64,000 nt of DNA from Corynebacterium parakroppenstedtii (GCF_019754935.1 NZ_JAGSOA010000001.1:992001-1056000); one strand, 5' to 3'. Shown: positions 40,206 through 50,621, numbered from the stretch's first letter. The notes: a model not told the origin generated them from the sequence alone. Translations and numbers: made by a program.

Positions 40206-40844
40206 TTACGCCCCCTGCCCTGCGCGAGCGCGCAGCATACGAGTCGGGGTGACCTCTTCGACAGACTTGCCACGACGGGCGGCGACCTCTTCGGGGCGCA
40301 CGAGCTGCTTGAGGGCATCCACGGTTGCATGGACAACGTTGATGGCGTTGTCGGAGCCGAGGGACTTCGACAGAACGTCCTGGATTCCCGCGCATTCGAG
40401 AACCGGACGGGTGGCGCCACCAGCGATCACACCGGTACCGGGGGCGGCCGGGCGGAGCATCACGATGCCCGCGGCAGCCTCGCCCTGGACCGGGTGGGTG
40501 ATGGTTCCGGCAATCATGGGCACGCGGAAGAAGTTCTTGCGAGCCTCTTCGGCACCCTTCTGGATTGCGGCGGGAACCTCTTTGGCTTTGCCGTAGCCGA
40601 CGCCAACCATGCCCTGTCCGTCACCGACGATGACGAGGGCGGTGAAGCTGAAGCGACGACCACCTTTCACAACCTTGGAGACGCGGTTGATGGTGACGAC
40701 GCGCTCGATGTACTGGTTGCGGTCGTCGTCACGGCCGCGTCCGCGGCGGTTGTTGCGATCATTGCGGCCGCGATCGTTGCGGCCCTTGTTGTTGTCGTTC
40801 TTGTCGGCGGAGCGTCCGCCGTCACGCCGTTCACGTCCCGGCAT
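40206..40844 (-). CDS. rpsE: 30S ribosomal protein S5
   Basis: A 212-residue S5. The N-terminal extension ([20 protein letters not shown], Arg/Asn/Asp-rich) is longer than in E. coli. The S5 domain has [20 protein letters not shown] and [20 protein letters not shown]. It lies between rplR and rpmD. Confidence 0.98.
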   Translation of the reverse strand: MPGRERRDGGRSADKNDNNKGRNDRGRNDRNNRRGRGRDDDRNQYIERVVTINRVSKVVKGGRRFSFTALVIVGDGQGMVGVGYGKAKEVPAAIQKGAEEARKNFFRVPMIAGTITHPVQGEAAAGIVMLRPAAPGTGVIAGGATRPVLECAGIQDVLSKSLGSDNAINVVHATVDALKQLVRPEEVAARRGKSVEEVTPTRMLRARAGQGA

Positions 40845-40887
40845 TACGCGATCCTTCCGTTGTTGAGTGCGGTGCTATGCGTGGCCA

Positions 40888-41283
40888 TTAGAATTTCAGA
40901 CCACCTTCACGTGCGGCGTCGGCCAGTGCGGCGACGCGACCGTGGTACTTGTAGCCACCGCGGTCAAACTTGACAGTCTCAATGCCCTTCGCCTTGGCGC
41001 GCTCGGCGATCAACTCGCCAACCTTTGCGCCACGAGCTTTCTTGTCGCCTTCCATGGCGCGGACTTCAGGCTCGATGGACGACGCAGCGGCCAGGGTGTG
41101 GCCAATGGTGTCGTCGATAACCTGGACGTGCATGTGCCGTGAGGTCCGGTGCACGACGAGGCGCGGGGTCTCAGCGGTGCCACGAAGGTTCTTGCGAATG
41201 CGGAAGTGGCGAGCCTTACGAGCCACGCGACGGCGAGTGGCAATGTCTTTACCGATAGGGAGACGCTTGTTGTCGTTGCTCAT
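40888..41283 (-). CDS. rplR: 50S ribosomal protein L18
   Basis: A 131-residue L18 binding 5S r[40 protein letters not shown] and [19 protein letters not shown]. Its ATG overlaps the rplF stop (TAATG). Confidence 0.97.
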   Translation of the reverse strand: MSNDNKRLPIGKDIATRRRVARKARHFRIRKNLRGTAETPRLVVHRTSRHMHVQVIDDTIGHTLAAASSIEPEVRAMEGDKKARGAKVGELIAERAKAKGIETVKFDRGGYKYHGRVAALADAAREGGLKF

Positions 41284-41819
41284 TACTTACCCGTCTTTCC
41301 GACCTTGCGGCGGATCTGCTCACCTTCGTAGCGGATACCCTTGCCCTTGTAGGGGTCGTCCTTGCGCAGACGACGGATATTCGCGGCGAGCTGCCCCACC
41401 TGCTGTTTGTCGATACCACTGATAGAGAACTTGGTCTGTCCGTCCACGGCGAAGGTGATGCCTTCCGGTGCCTTGATCAGGATCGGGTGGCTGTAGCCGA
41501 GGGAGAATTCCAAGTCGCTGCCCTTAGCCAGCACACGGTAGCCAACACCGAAGATTTCCATCTTGATGGTGTAGCCCTCAGTCACGCCGACAACCATGTT
41601 GTTGATCAGCGAGCGCGACAGGCCGTGCAGAGAGCGGCTCTTGCGGTGATCGTCGGGGCGGGAGACGACGATTTCGTCGCCTTCCTGAGCGATGGTGATG
41701 GGCTCCGGAACGTCGATAGCCAGGGTGCCCTTCGGGCCCTTGACCTCAACGTTCTGCCCATTGATGGTGACGGTGACGTTGGATGGGACCGCCACTGGTG
41801 AGTTACCAATACGCGACAT
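41283..41819 (-). CDS. rplF: 50S ribosomal protein L6
   Basis: A 178-residue L6 starting [20 protein letters not shown], with [20 protein letters not shown] and KDPYKGKG-like [19 protein letters not shown] near the end. Standard neighbours rpsH and rplR. Confidence 0.98.
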   Translation of the reverse strand: MSRIGNSPVAVPSNVTVTINGQNVEVKGPKGTLAIDVPEPITIAQEGDEIVVSRPDDHRKSRSLHGLSRSLINNMVVGVTEGYTIKMEIFGVGYRVLAKGSDLEFSLGYSHPILIKAPEGITFAVDGQTKFSISGIDKQQVGQLAANIRRLRKDDPYKGKGIRYEGEQIRRKVGKTGK

Positions 41820-41836
41820 GTGTGTTCACTCCTCCC

Positions 41837-42235
41837 CTACCAGACGTAGGCGAGAACTTCTCCGCCTACGCCCTTCTCAGAAGCCTGACGGTCAGTGAGC
41901 AGACCCTGGGACGTGGAAATGATAGCCACGCCCAGGCCACCCAGGACCTGAGGCAGGTTGGTAGACTTTGCATAGACGCGCAGACCAGGGCTGGACACGC
42001 GGCGCACACCGGACAGCGAGCGCTGGCGGGTGGAGCCATACTTCAGCTCGATGGTCAGGGTCTTACCGACTTTGGCGTCCTCAACGGTGAAGTCAGCAAT
42101 GTAGCCTTCTTGCTTCAAGATCTCTGCGATGTGGACCTTGAGGTTTGACGAAGGCATCGAGACAGTGTCGTGGTACGCATTACTTGCGTTGCGTACGCGC
42201 GACAGCATGTCGGCGATAGGATCTGTCATGGTCAT
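41837..42235 (-). CDS. rpsH: 30S ribosomal protein S8
   Basis: A 132-residue S8: [20 protein letters not shown] and SRPGLRVY-like [19 protein letters not shown], ending [12 protein letters not shown] second ATG two codons in may be the real start. It begins the second half of the spc cluster; rplE, normally close upstream, is 17.6 kb away, as the split is a corynebacterial trait, and no rpsN is nearby. Confidence 0.97.
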   Translation of the reverse strand: MTMTDPIADMLSRVRNASNAYHDTVSMPSSNLKVHIAEILKQEGYIADFTVEDAKVGKTLTIELKYGSTRQRSLSGVRRVSSPGLRVYAKSTNLPQVLGGLGVAIISTSQGLLTDRQASEKGVGGEVLAYVW

Positions 42236-42739
42236 GGATGTGACCTAGTGCCTTTCTCGCTGCGGTTCCCTTCCACCACGCGTTATCCCCGTTTCGGGCA
42301 AGCGACTGATGGGTTACCGCAGAAAATCCCCCGGCAATGTCACTGTCTCCATCCGCGAACTAGCTGTTCCACGCTTTCGTGCGCGCAACTAGCCCATCTA
42401 GCTGGGGTTTTGGCAGGATTATTGCCGAGGGTTCAGGTGAACCACTCAGGGGCGCCGAACCAGCTCAGTAACTGAACGGCTCGCTGCTTGTCTTCGAGGG
42501 ACGCTGTGAGGCGGGTGGGCCTACAACAAAGTAGATGTACAAAGACTCAAGCAGTCTAACAACCAGGGTATTTCTTTCAAAATCGCTTGCCGACGCCGGT
42601 CAACGCAGTGCTTTCGTCTGTGCGTCGCGCTGTGTTGTCGCGCTGTTTTTATGCACCCCAGAAGGGGCTGCCCCTCCTGCACGCTCAGAGTTACGATGAG
42701 GTCACCAGATCATCATCGGATAGAAGGAAGAGCCAGGTC
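42236..42739. other. rpsH-cupin divergent intergenic region
   Basis: About 500 bases between divergent starts. It must hold the promoter of the rpsH-rplO operon on the minus strand and that of the cupin gene on the plus strand. I see no RNA gene or clear operator. Confidence 0.5.
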
Positions 42740-43168
42740 ATGCCCTTCACACCACATGCTCCATTTGTTCTCAATATTAACGACGAGGCTCCGGCCGCGA
42801 AGGAGGGCGATTTCCCCGCCGCGCAACGCTTAGCCACTGCCGACGGGGCGACGATCGTGGCATTCCGCTTCGCACCAGGTCAGCGCCTGGATTCGCATCA
42901 TGCACCGCACCCGATCTCCGTCCAGGTGATCGAAGGGGAGGTTGAGTTCGCCGTCGCCAGGAAGGCGTCTGACCCGTCGGAAGTCGATGAAAATGAGTTC
43001 ACGGCGACCACGTTGACGCCGGGGATGGTGCAATATGTTCCGGCGTTCGTGGTCCACCATGTGACGTCGAAGGATGGGGCGATCATGCAGCTCACGCTGC
43101 ACACCGGCGACCATGAGGGGTATCAGGGGCACTCCGGGAAGCCCGAGAAGCTCCCGTTCGAAAAGTAG
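42740..43168 (+). CDS. Cupin-domain protein
   Basis: A 142-residue single-domain cupin from the ATG at 42740 (AAGGAAG upstream). The cupin core shows FRFAPGQRLDSHHAPHPISV, then IEGEVEFAV, then PGMVQYVPAFVVHHVTSKD. Histidines in DSHHAPH and HH could bind a metal. Similar small cupins are sensors or stress-linked proteins; no reaction can be assigned. It is alone on the plus strand. Confidence 0.75.
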   Translation: MPFTPHAPFVLNINDEAPAAKEGDFPAAQRLATADGATIVAFRFAPGQRLDSHHAPHPISVQVIEGEVEFAVARKASDPSEVDENEFTATTLTPGMVQYVPAFVVHHVTSKDGAIMQLTLHTGDHEGYQGHSGKPEKLPFEK

Positions 43169-43217
43169 CGCTGGCCCACGCCGGGGCGGGCTACTTCCCT
43201 GCTAGATAAATCCCCTG

Positions 43218-44171
43218 CTAAATAGCCTTGTCGAACTGTTCAATCGCCCACGGAATGGTCAGCGGGTTGGGCAGGCTCATGGCCGTCGCGGTGTCCTGAG
43301 AAATCTCCCGCATGTTCCCTTCTTTAACAGCCTTAATGTTCTGGAACAGCGGGTTTTTCTTTGCTTCCTCATTACTCCCGGCGTAATCGAGTAGGAAGAG
43401 GTAGTCGAGTTCGTCGAGCTGCGAGAGGTTCTCGGAGGAGAGATATTTGTAGAACTGGCCGTTATCTCCCTTATTAAGGTCGTCCGGAATGACGAATCCC
43501 AGGTCCTTAATAAACTGTCCGCGGCCATCGCCACTGGTATAGACCGCGAATTGGCCTTGCATGGCAATAACTGTGGCGGCTTTCTTACCTTTTAGGTCCG
43601 GGTGGGATGACGAGAAATCATCAAATTTCTTCTTAGTGTCGCTGACGAGTTTGTCGCCGTCGGATTCCTTGCCTACCGCCTTGGCAATTTCTTTGACCTG
43701 AGCGTCCCACGGCACCTGGTAGTCGGCGTACTTATCGGGGTGAACGATGGTCGGCGCAATATCGTTGAGCCGCTTCTTCTCATCATCTTTCAGCCCGGAG
43801 TTCACGGCAATAATCTTCGACGGCTTTGCAGCGGCAATTTTTTCCAGAACGTCGTTGCCGATTTCCTGGGACGTCGCTGCCATGACGGTGATGTCTTTGC
43901 CCTTGACTTTGTCGCTCGCCCAGGGGCCGACGCCGTTGTCTTTCTTCTCATCCATTCCCATCGGGGTCAAGATGAAGGTTGGCGTGATGTTCATCGCCAG
44001 AAGCGTGCAGTAATCCCCCCATCCGATAGCGGCGATGCGGTCGTTCTTGCTTGAGTTATCGCTGTTCTTGTCATCATCGTCGTTGCTACATGCGCTGACA
44101 ACGCCGGCCGTGGTGGCCAATGCAGCAATAGCGAGGGAAGATTTCAAGAAGTTACGACGACTGGTTGGCAC
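43218..44171 (-). CDS. Iron/siderophore-type ABC substrate-binding lipoprotein, Tat-exported
   Basis: A 317-residue FecB/FepB-like binding protein. I use the GTG at 44171 with AAAGGGG five bases before it; this places a twin-arginine signal (SRRNFLKSS) right at the start and a lipobox VVSAC near residue 33. The mature part has DRIAAIGWGDYCTLLAMNIT, KPSKIIAVNSGLKDD and LDELDYLFLLDYAGSN, typical of periplasmic-binding-protein-type iron-siderophore receptors. No permease is adjacent. A DtxR-like sequence lies about 110 bases upstream. Confidence 0.85.
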   Translation of the reverse strand: MPTSRRNFLKSSLAIAALATTAGVVSACSNDDDDKNSDNSSKNDRIAAIGWGDYCTLLAMNITPTFILTPMGMDEKKDNGVGPWASDKVKGKDITVMAATSQEIGNDVLEKIAAAKPSKIIAVNSGLKDDEKKRLNDIAPTIVHPDKYADYQVPWDAQVKEIAKAVGKESDGDKLVSDTKKKFDDFSSSHPDLKGKKAATVIAMQGQFAVYTSGDGRGQFIKDLGFVIPDDLNKGDNGQFYKYLSSENLSQLDELDYLFLLDYAGSNEEAKKNPLFQNIKAVKEGNMREISQDTATAMSLPNPLTIPWAIEQFDKAI

Positions 44172-44275
44172 GGATACCCCTTTCACTGCGGGATGAGGCG
44201 GTCGAAATCCCACGTGGGCCTCATTCACGCATTGTGTTGACCACATACGTAGGTCTCGGTCAAAGAACACGTATC

Positions 44276-44294
44276 ACTTTAGCTAAGCCTTACA
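44276..44294. promoter_or_regulatory. Possible DtxR (iron regulator) site
   Basis: The sequence CTTTAGCTAAGCCTTACAG resembles the DtxR consensus TTAGGTTAGSCTAACCTAA at roughly two thirds of positions, upstream of an iron-type binding-protein gene. Fit is imperfect, so this is a weak call. Confidence 0.3.
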
Positions 44295-44347
44295 GTGGGA
44301 GTCTAGGGATATCCATCTGTGGTTACACACACTCGTTATTTTAAAAC

Positions 44348-46201
44348 CTAGGCATTCGTATGTACGCCGGGCTTATCTTTATATGCCGTACACTTCCGAG
44401 CGGACCTAAACGGAGTGTTCGGAGAAAGAACATTATCGACGTGCAACCACTCGCACGACACAGCGTCGGGAGAGACGCTCACTGCCATATATCCGTGGTG
44501 AATAAAGTCTATCCACTTAAACCACGCATTAGTCTTCTGAAGAACGTCGGCAGCGGCGGTAGAAACCTGCCGTGCTGCCTGGTCTAATGCCCGTGATTTC
44601 GCAACAGTATCGAAAAGACCGTTAGCGGTAATAGACGGCGTCACAAACTCTGTGGCAACAACATCTTTGGATGCTCCGCTACGATACTTTTGAATGTCTC
44701 GCGGAATGTCATTGGCCCACGACGAGTGAATATCCCCGGTCAAGAACACCACGTTTTTCTTAGTGTCGGCGATGAGGTCAATAATCTTTTGCCGTTCGGC
44801 CATGTAGCCATCCCACTGGTCAGTGTTGAGGGGGATACCCTGGTCCGGCAGCCCAATTTGTGTGACTAACCAATCATGGGTGCGCTGGTCAAGGCCGTCG
44901 GGAAGAGTCATGGGCGCGAACATCACTTCATTGGCAACTATCTGCCACGTGGTCGGAGAACTGGACAGTACGTTCCCGAACCACTCAAACTGGGTCTGCC
45001 CCATCATGGAGCGATCATCCTTGCCGGCGGCGCGGATGAAATCCGGATCCGTCTTAAGGAACATCTTTTTATTGGTATAAACCAATTCATAATCGCGGTA
45101 CGTGCGCAAATCCGGGATGATGAATTCCATCAGGTTTCCGTATTGCAGCTTCCGGTACAGATGTGAGCCTTGGTTCCCCGCGCTCACTCGCACTGGTAGC
45201 CATTCAAAATAGGCCTGCATCGCGGCGGCTTTAATGGCTTGATAGTTGTCATCGGGTTCAGCTGAGTTTCCCGCGGCCCCCTCACGCCAGTTGTTGTCGG
45301 CAAATTCGTGATCATCCCAAATGCAGATGAAGGGCTTGGCTGCGTGGCAATCGGCCAGGTCAGGGTCTTCGTGGTAGCATCCCTGGCGGATTCGATAGTC
45401 CTGCAAAGTCGTGGTGCGTTCCGCCGGCTGCACCACGCGAACTTGCGAATCATAAGCGCCGTTGTACCCGCCCGTCTCGTATTCGTAAGTGTAATCGCCC
45501 AGGTGGAGGACAAATTCGAGGTCGTCCCGCCCAGCAATATCCCGGTAGGAGCGGAAGTACCCGGCCTCGTAATTACTGCATGAGACCACACCGAAATTGA
45601 CCGTCCGCTCCCCACCACTGCCAAGCGCAGTCCGAGTCCGGCCAACGCGCGAATAGTGTGGTTTCCCGTCGCGCTCAACAGCAAACCGATAGAAGTATTG
45701 AGTGTCGGGCTGCAGATCTTTCACATCAACTTTGATCGTGTGATCTTTGCTTGCCGACGAGGTTTCGTAACCACTCCGAACGATTTTCCTGAAATCAGGC
45801 GACGTGGATACCTCCCAGTTGACCTGTGTGTCTGCGCCCTTCTCCGACCCCGGTGTGGCCTCAGGCGAGGGGGTCACACGTGTCCAGATGATGACGCTGT
45901 CCGGTTGTGGATCTCCCGACGCGACGGAGTGGCGGAAGAGATCGGTGTCGACGGATTCTTCCTGCGGGGCTGTGTCTGGTCCCGGCACATCCCCTGCGTA
46001 GGCACGAGGGTACCGTCCGGCGAGGGCACTACCAGCAGCGATGGTTCCGCCCGCCGCTAACGACGATCGCAAGAAACTGCGGCGCGTGTACGAGTGCCGG
46101 CCAGCGGGCCGTTTGGCTTCGCGATAAGGGCCCTCCGGCTTCGTCGATTCGGACGACGTGGTTACTTGTCGCTGTGTGTTCTTACGTTCCTTGTTCGTCA
46201 T
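44348..46201 (-). CDS. phoD: PhoD-family alkaline phosphatase, Tat-exported
   Basis: A 617-residue secreted phosphodiesterase/phosphatase from the ATG at 46201 (AGAGGA upstream). A twin-arginine signal (YTRRSFLRSSLAAGG) lies about 45 residues in. Catalytic-metal motifs: VVSCSNYEAGYF, FVLHLGDYTYEYE, CIWDDHEFADNNW and VVFLTGDIHSSWA. PhoD enzymes use Ca and Fe and release phosphate outside the cell from diesters such as teichoic acids. It follows the PAP2 phosphatase gene on the same strand, suggesting a joint role in phosphate supply. Confidence 0.93.
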   Translation of the reverse strand: MTNKERKNTQRQVTTSSESTKPEGPYREAKRPAGRHSYTRRSFLRSSLAAGGTIAAGSALAGRYPRAYAGDVPGPDTAPQEESVDTDLFRHSVASGDPQPDSVIIWTRVTPSPEATPGSEKGADTQVNWEVSTSPDFRKIVRSGYETSSASKDHTIKVDVKDLQPDTQYFYRFAVERDGKPHYSRVGRTRTALGSGGERTVNFGVVSCSNYEAGYFRSYRDIAGRDDLEFVLHLGDYTYEYETGGYNGAYDSQVRVVQPAERTTTLQDYRIRQGCYHEDPDLADCHAAKPFICIWDDHEFADNNWREGAAGNSAEPDDNYQAIKAAAMQAYFEWLPVRVSAGNQGSHLYRKLQYGNLMEFIIPDLRTYRDYELVYTNKKMFLKTDPDFIRAAGKDDRSMMGQTQFEWFGNVLSSSPTTWQIVANEVMFAPMTLPDGLDQRTHDWLVTQIGLPDQGIPLNTDQWDGYMAERQKIIDLIADTKKNVVFLTGDIHSSWANDIPRDIQKYRSGASKDVVATEFVTPSITANGLFDTVAKSRALDQAARQVSTAAADVLQKTNAWFKWIDFIHHGYMAVSVSPDAVSCEWLHVDNVLSPNTPFRSARKCTAYKDKPGVHTNA

Positions 46202-46304
46202 AACGGTCCTCTCCTCTACCGTGCTTTTCTGTTCTTCGGCCGTTGTGTTCTTCGGCCGTTTCATGAGGTGGTCATCCTCACTGGGCAACCAGGGGCACGC
46301 AGAC

Positions 46305-47627
46305 TTAATTCACATGAACGCTGCCGTCGTCGTTGACGGTCACGTCGGCTTTCATGGCCGCCGCAAGGTTGATTCGCTCCCAGGATCCGCGTGGCGATTG
46401 GTCATCAAGCGGCATCCCTGCGGGACCCGCGGTTTGTTCAATCACTTGGGCGCGCTGCTCATAGGTGAGGTTGGGGAAGGCATTAATCAGGAGGTCGGGA
46501 GCAGCCTGGGGCACGATCATCGCGGCATTGGGGTCACTGACCGGCGCGAAGTCGTAGTTCATTCGGTAGGCGTAGTTGCCGAGCGCGTTGTCGTCGTATT
46601 TGCTATCCGCGGCCACACAGTTGACTAAGGTGTCGCCGCACCTCCACTCCAGCTCAGCACGGATTTCCTGCGCTGCCGCCATGAGGTTATTCCTCATGCG
46701 CGGGTCATTCCACCGGTCCGCCGCCGCGGCCAACCCTGTCATCCGGCCACCCATCACATCGAGGGGATAGTGAACACCGAGGACCACGCGGTTGTATCCG
46801 GCCTCGGATCCGCGGGCGAGCAGCTGGTCCGAGAGTTCGGGCAGCATGGCCGCGAGCAGCGTCGTCGTCCATGTTGCTTGATTTGTGTGACCGGACGGGA
46901 ATGCTTTGGAATGCCCGTACAAATCCTCGCCGGGGACCTCGTATTTGTTGATCTGGTCGGGGTGGTCGTCATACGGGCGGGTCTCATTGAAACCAATCTT
47001 TTCGACGATGGTGCTGCTCGCGAGGCCACCCGCCCGCGCGGTAATCCCACCGAAGAGCATCACCGTCTTGGGGAGGCGATTCTCGTTGAGAGCCTGGCGG
47101 AATTCTTCGCCTAACCGGCCACCGAATGCATCGGAGAACAGCTGGAGGACGCCCTCTTTGTCGGCGCGTGCATCGTTTTGTGCCCGCGAGATCGCGGTCG
47201 GATTCGTCGCGGCGTCGTGATTAATGCGGGTGAGCGTCGCAAGGTTCGTGTCTTGAACCTCGGGATGGTGGGCTTTGAGGTCCGGGTACGAACCGATGAC
47301 ATCCGCGTAGATACCGAAGGGGTGAGAGCTGAGGTCAGAGAGGTACCAGTTGTATTCCTCGGGTGGGAATGCCTGGGGTGTGGGGGCTCCCTCGTGCTGA
47401 ACAGGTGGGTGAAGGTACGGGATGGTGGCGGTGATGTCCGTGGCGGCTGCGGCCTGGGGAACTGTGTTCGACGGCGTAATTCCACCGGTGGAGACGGTGG
47501 CTCCGAGAACAAGCGAGGCGACGGCGACACGTGAGAATCGTCGCGCGGTTATCCCGCGGTCGCGTGGGGGTTTCTGCGGGGAGCGAACCGATTGTGGGCG
47601 GGAGGAAAACAATTCAGGCTGGGGCAT
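46305..47627 (-). CDS. Secreted PAP2-superfamily acid phosphatase
   Basis: A 440-residue exported phosphatase from the ATG at 47627 (AAAGG upstream). The signal region is FSRVAVASLVLGATVSTGGI. The three PAP2 motifs are KIGFNETRPY, FPSGHTNQ and NRVVLGVHYPLDVMGG, with the vanadium-haloperoxidase-type catalytic histidines. It resembles non-specific acid phosphatases. Located about 100 bases before phoD; both probably respond to phosphate limitation, though I see no clear PhoR box. Confidence 0.9.
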   Translation of the reverse strand: MPQPELFSSRPQSVRSPQKPPRDRGITARRFSRVAVASLVLGATVSTGGITPSNTVPQAAAATDITATIPYLHPPVQHEGAPTPQAFPPEEYNWYLSDLSSHPFGIYADVIGSYPDLKAHHPEVQDTNLATLTRINHDAATNPTAISRAQNDARADKEGVLQLFSDAFGGRLGEEFRQALNENRLPKTVMLFGGITARAGGLASSTIVEKIGFNETRPYDDHPDQINKYEVPGEDLYGHSKAFPSGHTNQATWTTTLLAAMLPELSDQLLARGSEAGYNRVVLGVHYPLDVMGGRMTGLAAAADRWNDPRMRNNLMAAAQEIRAELEWRCGDTLVNCVAADSKYDDNALGNYAYRMNYDFAPVSDPNAAMIVPQAAPDLLINAFPNLTYEQRAQVIEQTAGPAGMPLDDQSPRGSWERINLAAAMKADVTVNDDGSVHVN

Positions 47628-47892
47628 CCAGGCGTACCTTTCAAAACGTGTGGTAAGCGCTCGCTGGTCCAATGACGCGGGTAGAGGTCACTGGTAGCTC
47701 CATTTATCGTGTGTGACCATAGCGACGTGGTGTCGACACTCAGGTGTCGCCCGCACCAACACTGTGTGAACTTTGGGTGAACGGACCCGCCACAGAAGCC
47801 CAGTCGTGGACACATCACAAGCCCGCAACCAGCACGTAATACGATGGAGTGCATTGTCGTCACACAGAAAGGTCACCCTGTAGGTACATCGA

Positions 47893-49251
47893 GTGAGCAC
47901 TGATCCGAACTCATCATCCTCGAATCCTCCGTCATCCTCGTCCCCTGACCGGGGGCGTTCGTCGTCAGTGGGCAAGGTCGAACGTGTCGACGTCCACTCG
48001 GCGGATCCCAACGCCGCGTCCGCTACATCCTCTGCCACGGGTACGTCTTCCACCACGGTGCCGAAGAAAAACCAGCTCACCGCTGCGGTTCTCACGTCGC
48101 TCGCGCTACTTTCCGCGGCGGGGCCGCTGGGCACCGACATGTATTTGCCCACGTTTATCGACATCGCGAAGGATCTGTCAACGACGGCCTCGTCGGTGCA
48201 GCTCACGCTATCTGCGTTCATGATCGGCTTAGCCGTGGGCCAGTTGTTCGCGGGTCCTATTTCTGACGGGGTGGGGCGGCGTCGGCCCCTGGTGATCGGC
48301 TCGTTATTGTTCTTCGTTTTCTCCGCCGGGTGTGCCCTCACCCCGTCGATCGGTTTACTGATTGCCTTCCGATTGCTTCAAGGCATAGCGGGCGGGACTA
48401 CCGTCGTCGTCGCTCGTTCCGTCATTCCTGACGTCGCGCATGGCAGGGCTGCGGCGTCTGCGTTCTCCGCGCTGATGGCGATCCAGGGGCTCGCGCCGGC
48501 GATTGCTCCGCTGCTGGGTGGTTTTCTTTCTCCTCTCATCGGGTGGCGTGGCATTTTCTGGGTGCTCGCCGCGTTTAACGTGATTATGGTCGTGGTGTCC
48601 CGCTTCGTGGTGCCCGAAAGCCTGCCGGCTGACCGTCGCACTCCGGGCGCCATCCGCAACCTTTTGCCCACCATTTTCCGTTGTTTCGGCCGCCCGGCTT
48701 TCATCGGCTACTGCTTCGCTTTCGCGGTCGGGTTCGGCACGTTCTTTTCCTACATCTCGGCCTCACCGTTTGTTCTCCAAGACCAACTTGGATTACCGAC
48801 GCATGTCTACTCGATTACCTTCGCTATCAACTCGCTCGCGATCGCGGGAATGTCGGCCCTCAATGGCACACTCGTCGGGCGGTTTGAGGTGCGCTCTGTA
48901 CTGGTCTTTGGGCTCATCCTCTACGTCGCGACCTCCGCAATTTTGCTTATCGACGCTCTGCTGGGCCCGTGGCTCTGGCCGACGCTCATTTGTCTCTTTG
49001 TCATGACGTCAGCGACGGGGCTGTTGCTGGGTAATGCGACTGCCTTGGGTGTTGAGGCCGTCCGCGATATCGGCGCGGGTGCGGGCTCTGGTGCGATGGG
49101 CGCTCTGCAGTTCCTAGCGGCCGGGATTGTGTCTCCTCTCGTGGGGATCGGCTCTGACCCGTCGCTGTCCATGGCGTTGTGCATGCTGGTGTGTTCGATT
49201 ATCGCCATCGTGGGGTGTGTCACGCTCACGCGCTCGTCGGATAGGGCTTAG
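47893..49251 (+). CDS. MFS multidrug transporter, Bcr/CflA type
   Basis: A 452-residue drug:proton antiporter with twelve membrane spans and a Ser/Thr-rich N-terminal 55 residues. The start is a GTG at 47893 with a poor ribosome site. Motif A-like GPISDGVGRRRPLVIG after span 2, and LGTDMYLPTFIDIAKDL in span 1, typical of Bcr/CflA. Substrates cannot be read from sequence. Divergent from the PAP2 gene. Confidence 0.9.
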   Translation: MSTDPNSSSSNPPSSSSPDRGRSSSVGKVERVDVHSADPNAASATSSATGTSSTTVPKKNQLTAAVLTSLALLSAAGPLGTDMYLPTFIDIAKDLSTTASSVQLTLSAFMIGLAVGQLFAGPISDGVGRRRPLVIGSLLFFVFSAGCALTPSIGLLIAFRLLQGIAGGTTVVVARSVIPDVAHGRAAASAFSALMAIQGLAPAIAPLLGGFLSPLIGWRGIFWVLAAFNVIMVVVSRFVVPESLPADRRTPGAIRNLLPTIFRCFGRPAFIGYCFAFAVGFGTFFSYISASPFVLQDQLGLPTHVYSITFAINSLAIAGMSALNGTLVGRFEVRSVLVFGLILYVATSAILLIDALLGPWLWPTLICLFVMTSATGLLLGNATALGVEAVRDIGAGAGSGAMGALQFLAAGIVSPLVGIGSDPSLSMALCMLVCSIIAIVGCVTLTRSSDRA

Positions 49252-49467
49252 CTCGGTCTACCATCCCGACGAAACCCAGGCTCACCAAAAACTCACGAAA
49301 GCACGGTTAGCTTTGTGTGGTTATACTTTTCAATATGCACGCGGGCGACCGCGATCTATATGATTCGGTCGGCCGACAAGGCCCACGACCTTTAGGCCCT
49401 TCGGTCGGCCCCGAGATCCAAAAAGGCCACAAGCCTTCCTTTGAGCGAGTATTGGAGTAAAACACGA

Positions 49468-50574
49468 GTGCTTTCTTCGATGCGCACACCCCATCGCGCT
49501 ACCACCGCCACACCGTCCAACGAATCACGACCCACATCGCGTGCCAGGGAAAACACACGTCCTCGGTCGCGACGGCTTGGCACGTGGGTTGCAATCACTA
49601 TGTCCGGCGTCGTCTTCTTACAGGGCTGCACGATTTCTCATCATGATGAAAAGGAGTCGGAGTCCGAGAAGCAAATGTCAGAGTTCAAGGAGCGCAATGC
49701 CAAGTATTCTGCGCATAACAATGACGGCTCCGGGCCCAATGATTCGATTCGGTGGGTAGACCGCACAAAGACTTCTCCCCTAGTCCTCGTGGCCCCGCAC
49801 GCGACGAATCACCACCGCAGGGGTCAACCTAAGGTTGCTGATTTATACACCGGTGGGATCACTGAGATGGTGGCCGATAAACTCAACGTGTCTGCGCTCA
49901 CCACAACGGGGAAAGTGTCAGACTGGCACGATAATTGGAAAACGCGCGATGACAAGTTCACGCGCGTCCTCAAGGGCCTCCCAGACAACGCCATCATCGT
50001 CGAGCTGCATGGTATGGATGATTCCTCATCCGAAGAGCCTGTTTCTGTCGGAACGGGTGATCGTCCATCGCCTATGACCGACGATATTGTCCGGCGTTTA
50101 TCGGAAACTCTCCACGGACAGGTGGATATTGATGCTGGATTTAACGCCCAGGCTTCCTACACGGTGACCGATTTTATGCAGAAGCGGGGGCATTCCGCGA
50201 TGCAGATTGAGATGAATCACGCGATTCGGGATCCCAAACAGGGGCAGACTCCGACCACCATTGCCCGATTATCAACGGCTTTCCGTGAGGCATTGACTGA
50301 TTTGCCAACGTTGGATACGAAGCCGACTCGTGAACAGGACGCACCGGCGCCGAATATTGACAAGGTTCGTGAGTCCGAGAAGGAAAAGCCGTCGAGTAAA
50401 AAGAATTCGACGAGCCTGGAGCCTGAGCCAGAGAGCTCGTCGTCTCAGCGGTCGACGTCGAAGTCGTCACGACGATCGTCAACGTCGACGAAGAAGAAGT
50501 CTAAGAGTTCACGCGCGTCGGACCACGCGGACCCTGATCGGGAGCCTTCGCGGCGCTCATCCGATGAGGACTAG
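49468..50574 (+). CDS. Lipid-anchored hydrolase of the N-formylglutamate amidohydrolase / PGA-hydrolase type
   Basis: About 368 residues from the GTG at 49468 (GGAG ten bases before) or 364 from the ATG at 49480. A basic start, hydrophobic GTWVAITMSGVVFLQGC with a lipobox cysteine, then a zinc-hydrolase-like core: LVLVAPHATNHHRRGQ, IIVELHGMDDSS and AMQIEMNHAIRDP, resembling the metal-binding set of FGase-superfamily enzymes (His, His-Gly, Glu). A Ser/Lys/Arg-rich tail of about 80 residues follows. It faces pgsC-pgsB across a 70-base gap. Inference: it cleaves or releases poly-gamma-glutamate at the cell surface. The family link is by motif only. Confidence 0.6.
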   Translation: MLSSMRTPHRATTATPSNESRPTSRARENTRPRSRRLGTWVAITMSGVVFLQGCTISHHDEKESESEKQMSEFKERNAKYSAHNNDGSGPNDSIRWVDRTKTSPLVLVAPHATNHHRRGQPKVADLYTGGITEMVADKLNVSALTTTGKVSDWHDNWKTRDDKFTRVLKGLPDNAIIVELHGMDDSSSEEPVSVGTGDRPSPMTDDIVRRLSETLHGQVDIDAGFNAQASYTVTDFMQKRGHSAMQIEMNHAIRDPKQGQTPTTIARLSTAFREALTDLPTLDTKPTREQDAPAPNIDKVRESEKEKPSSKKNSTSLEPEPESSSSQRSTSKSSRRSSTSTKKKSKSSRASDHADPDREPSRRSSDED

Positions 50575-50621
50575 AGCGGGACTCTGAAGGGCCCACGCCT
50601 TACACGGCGGAGCCCCTCACG

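Noticed and set aside
47688-48341. Long minus-strand frame (217 codons) over the start of the MFS gene
   Set aside because: It lies antisense to a well-supported transporter, its composition is typical of a shadow frame, and it shows no motif.
49364-49410. Repeat TTCGGTCGGCC before the FGase-like gene
   Set aside because: A short GC-rich direct repeat only; no clear hairpin with T-tract or known operator.
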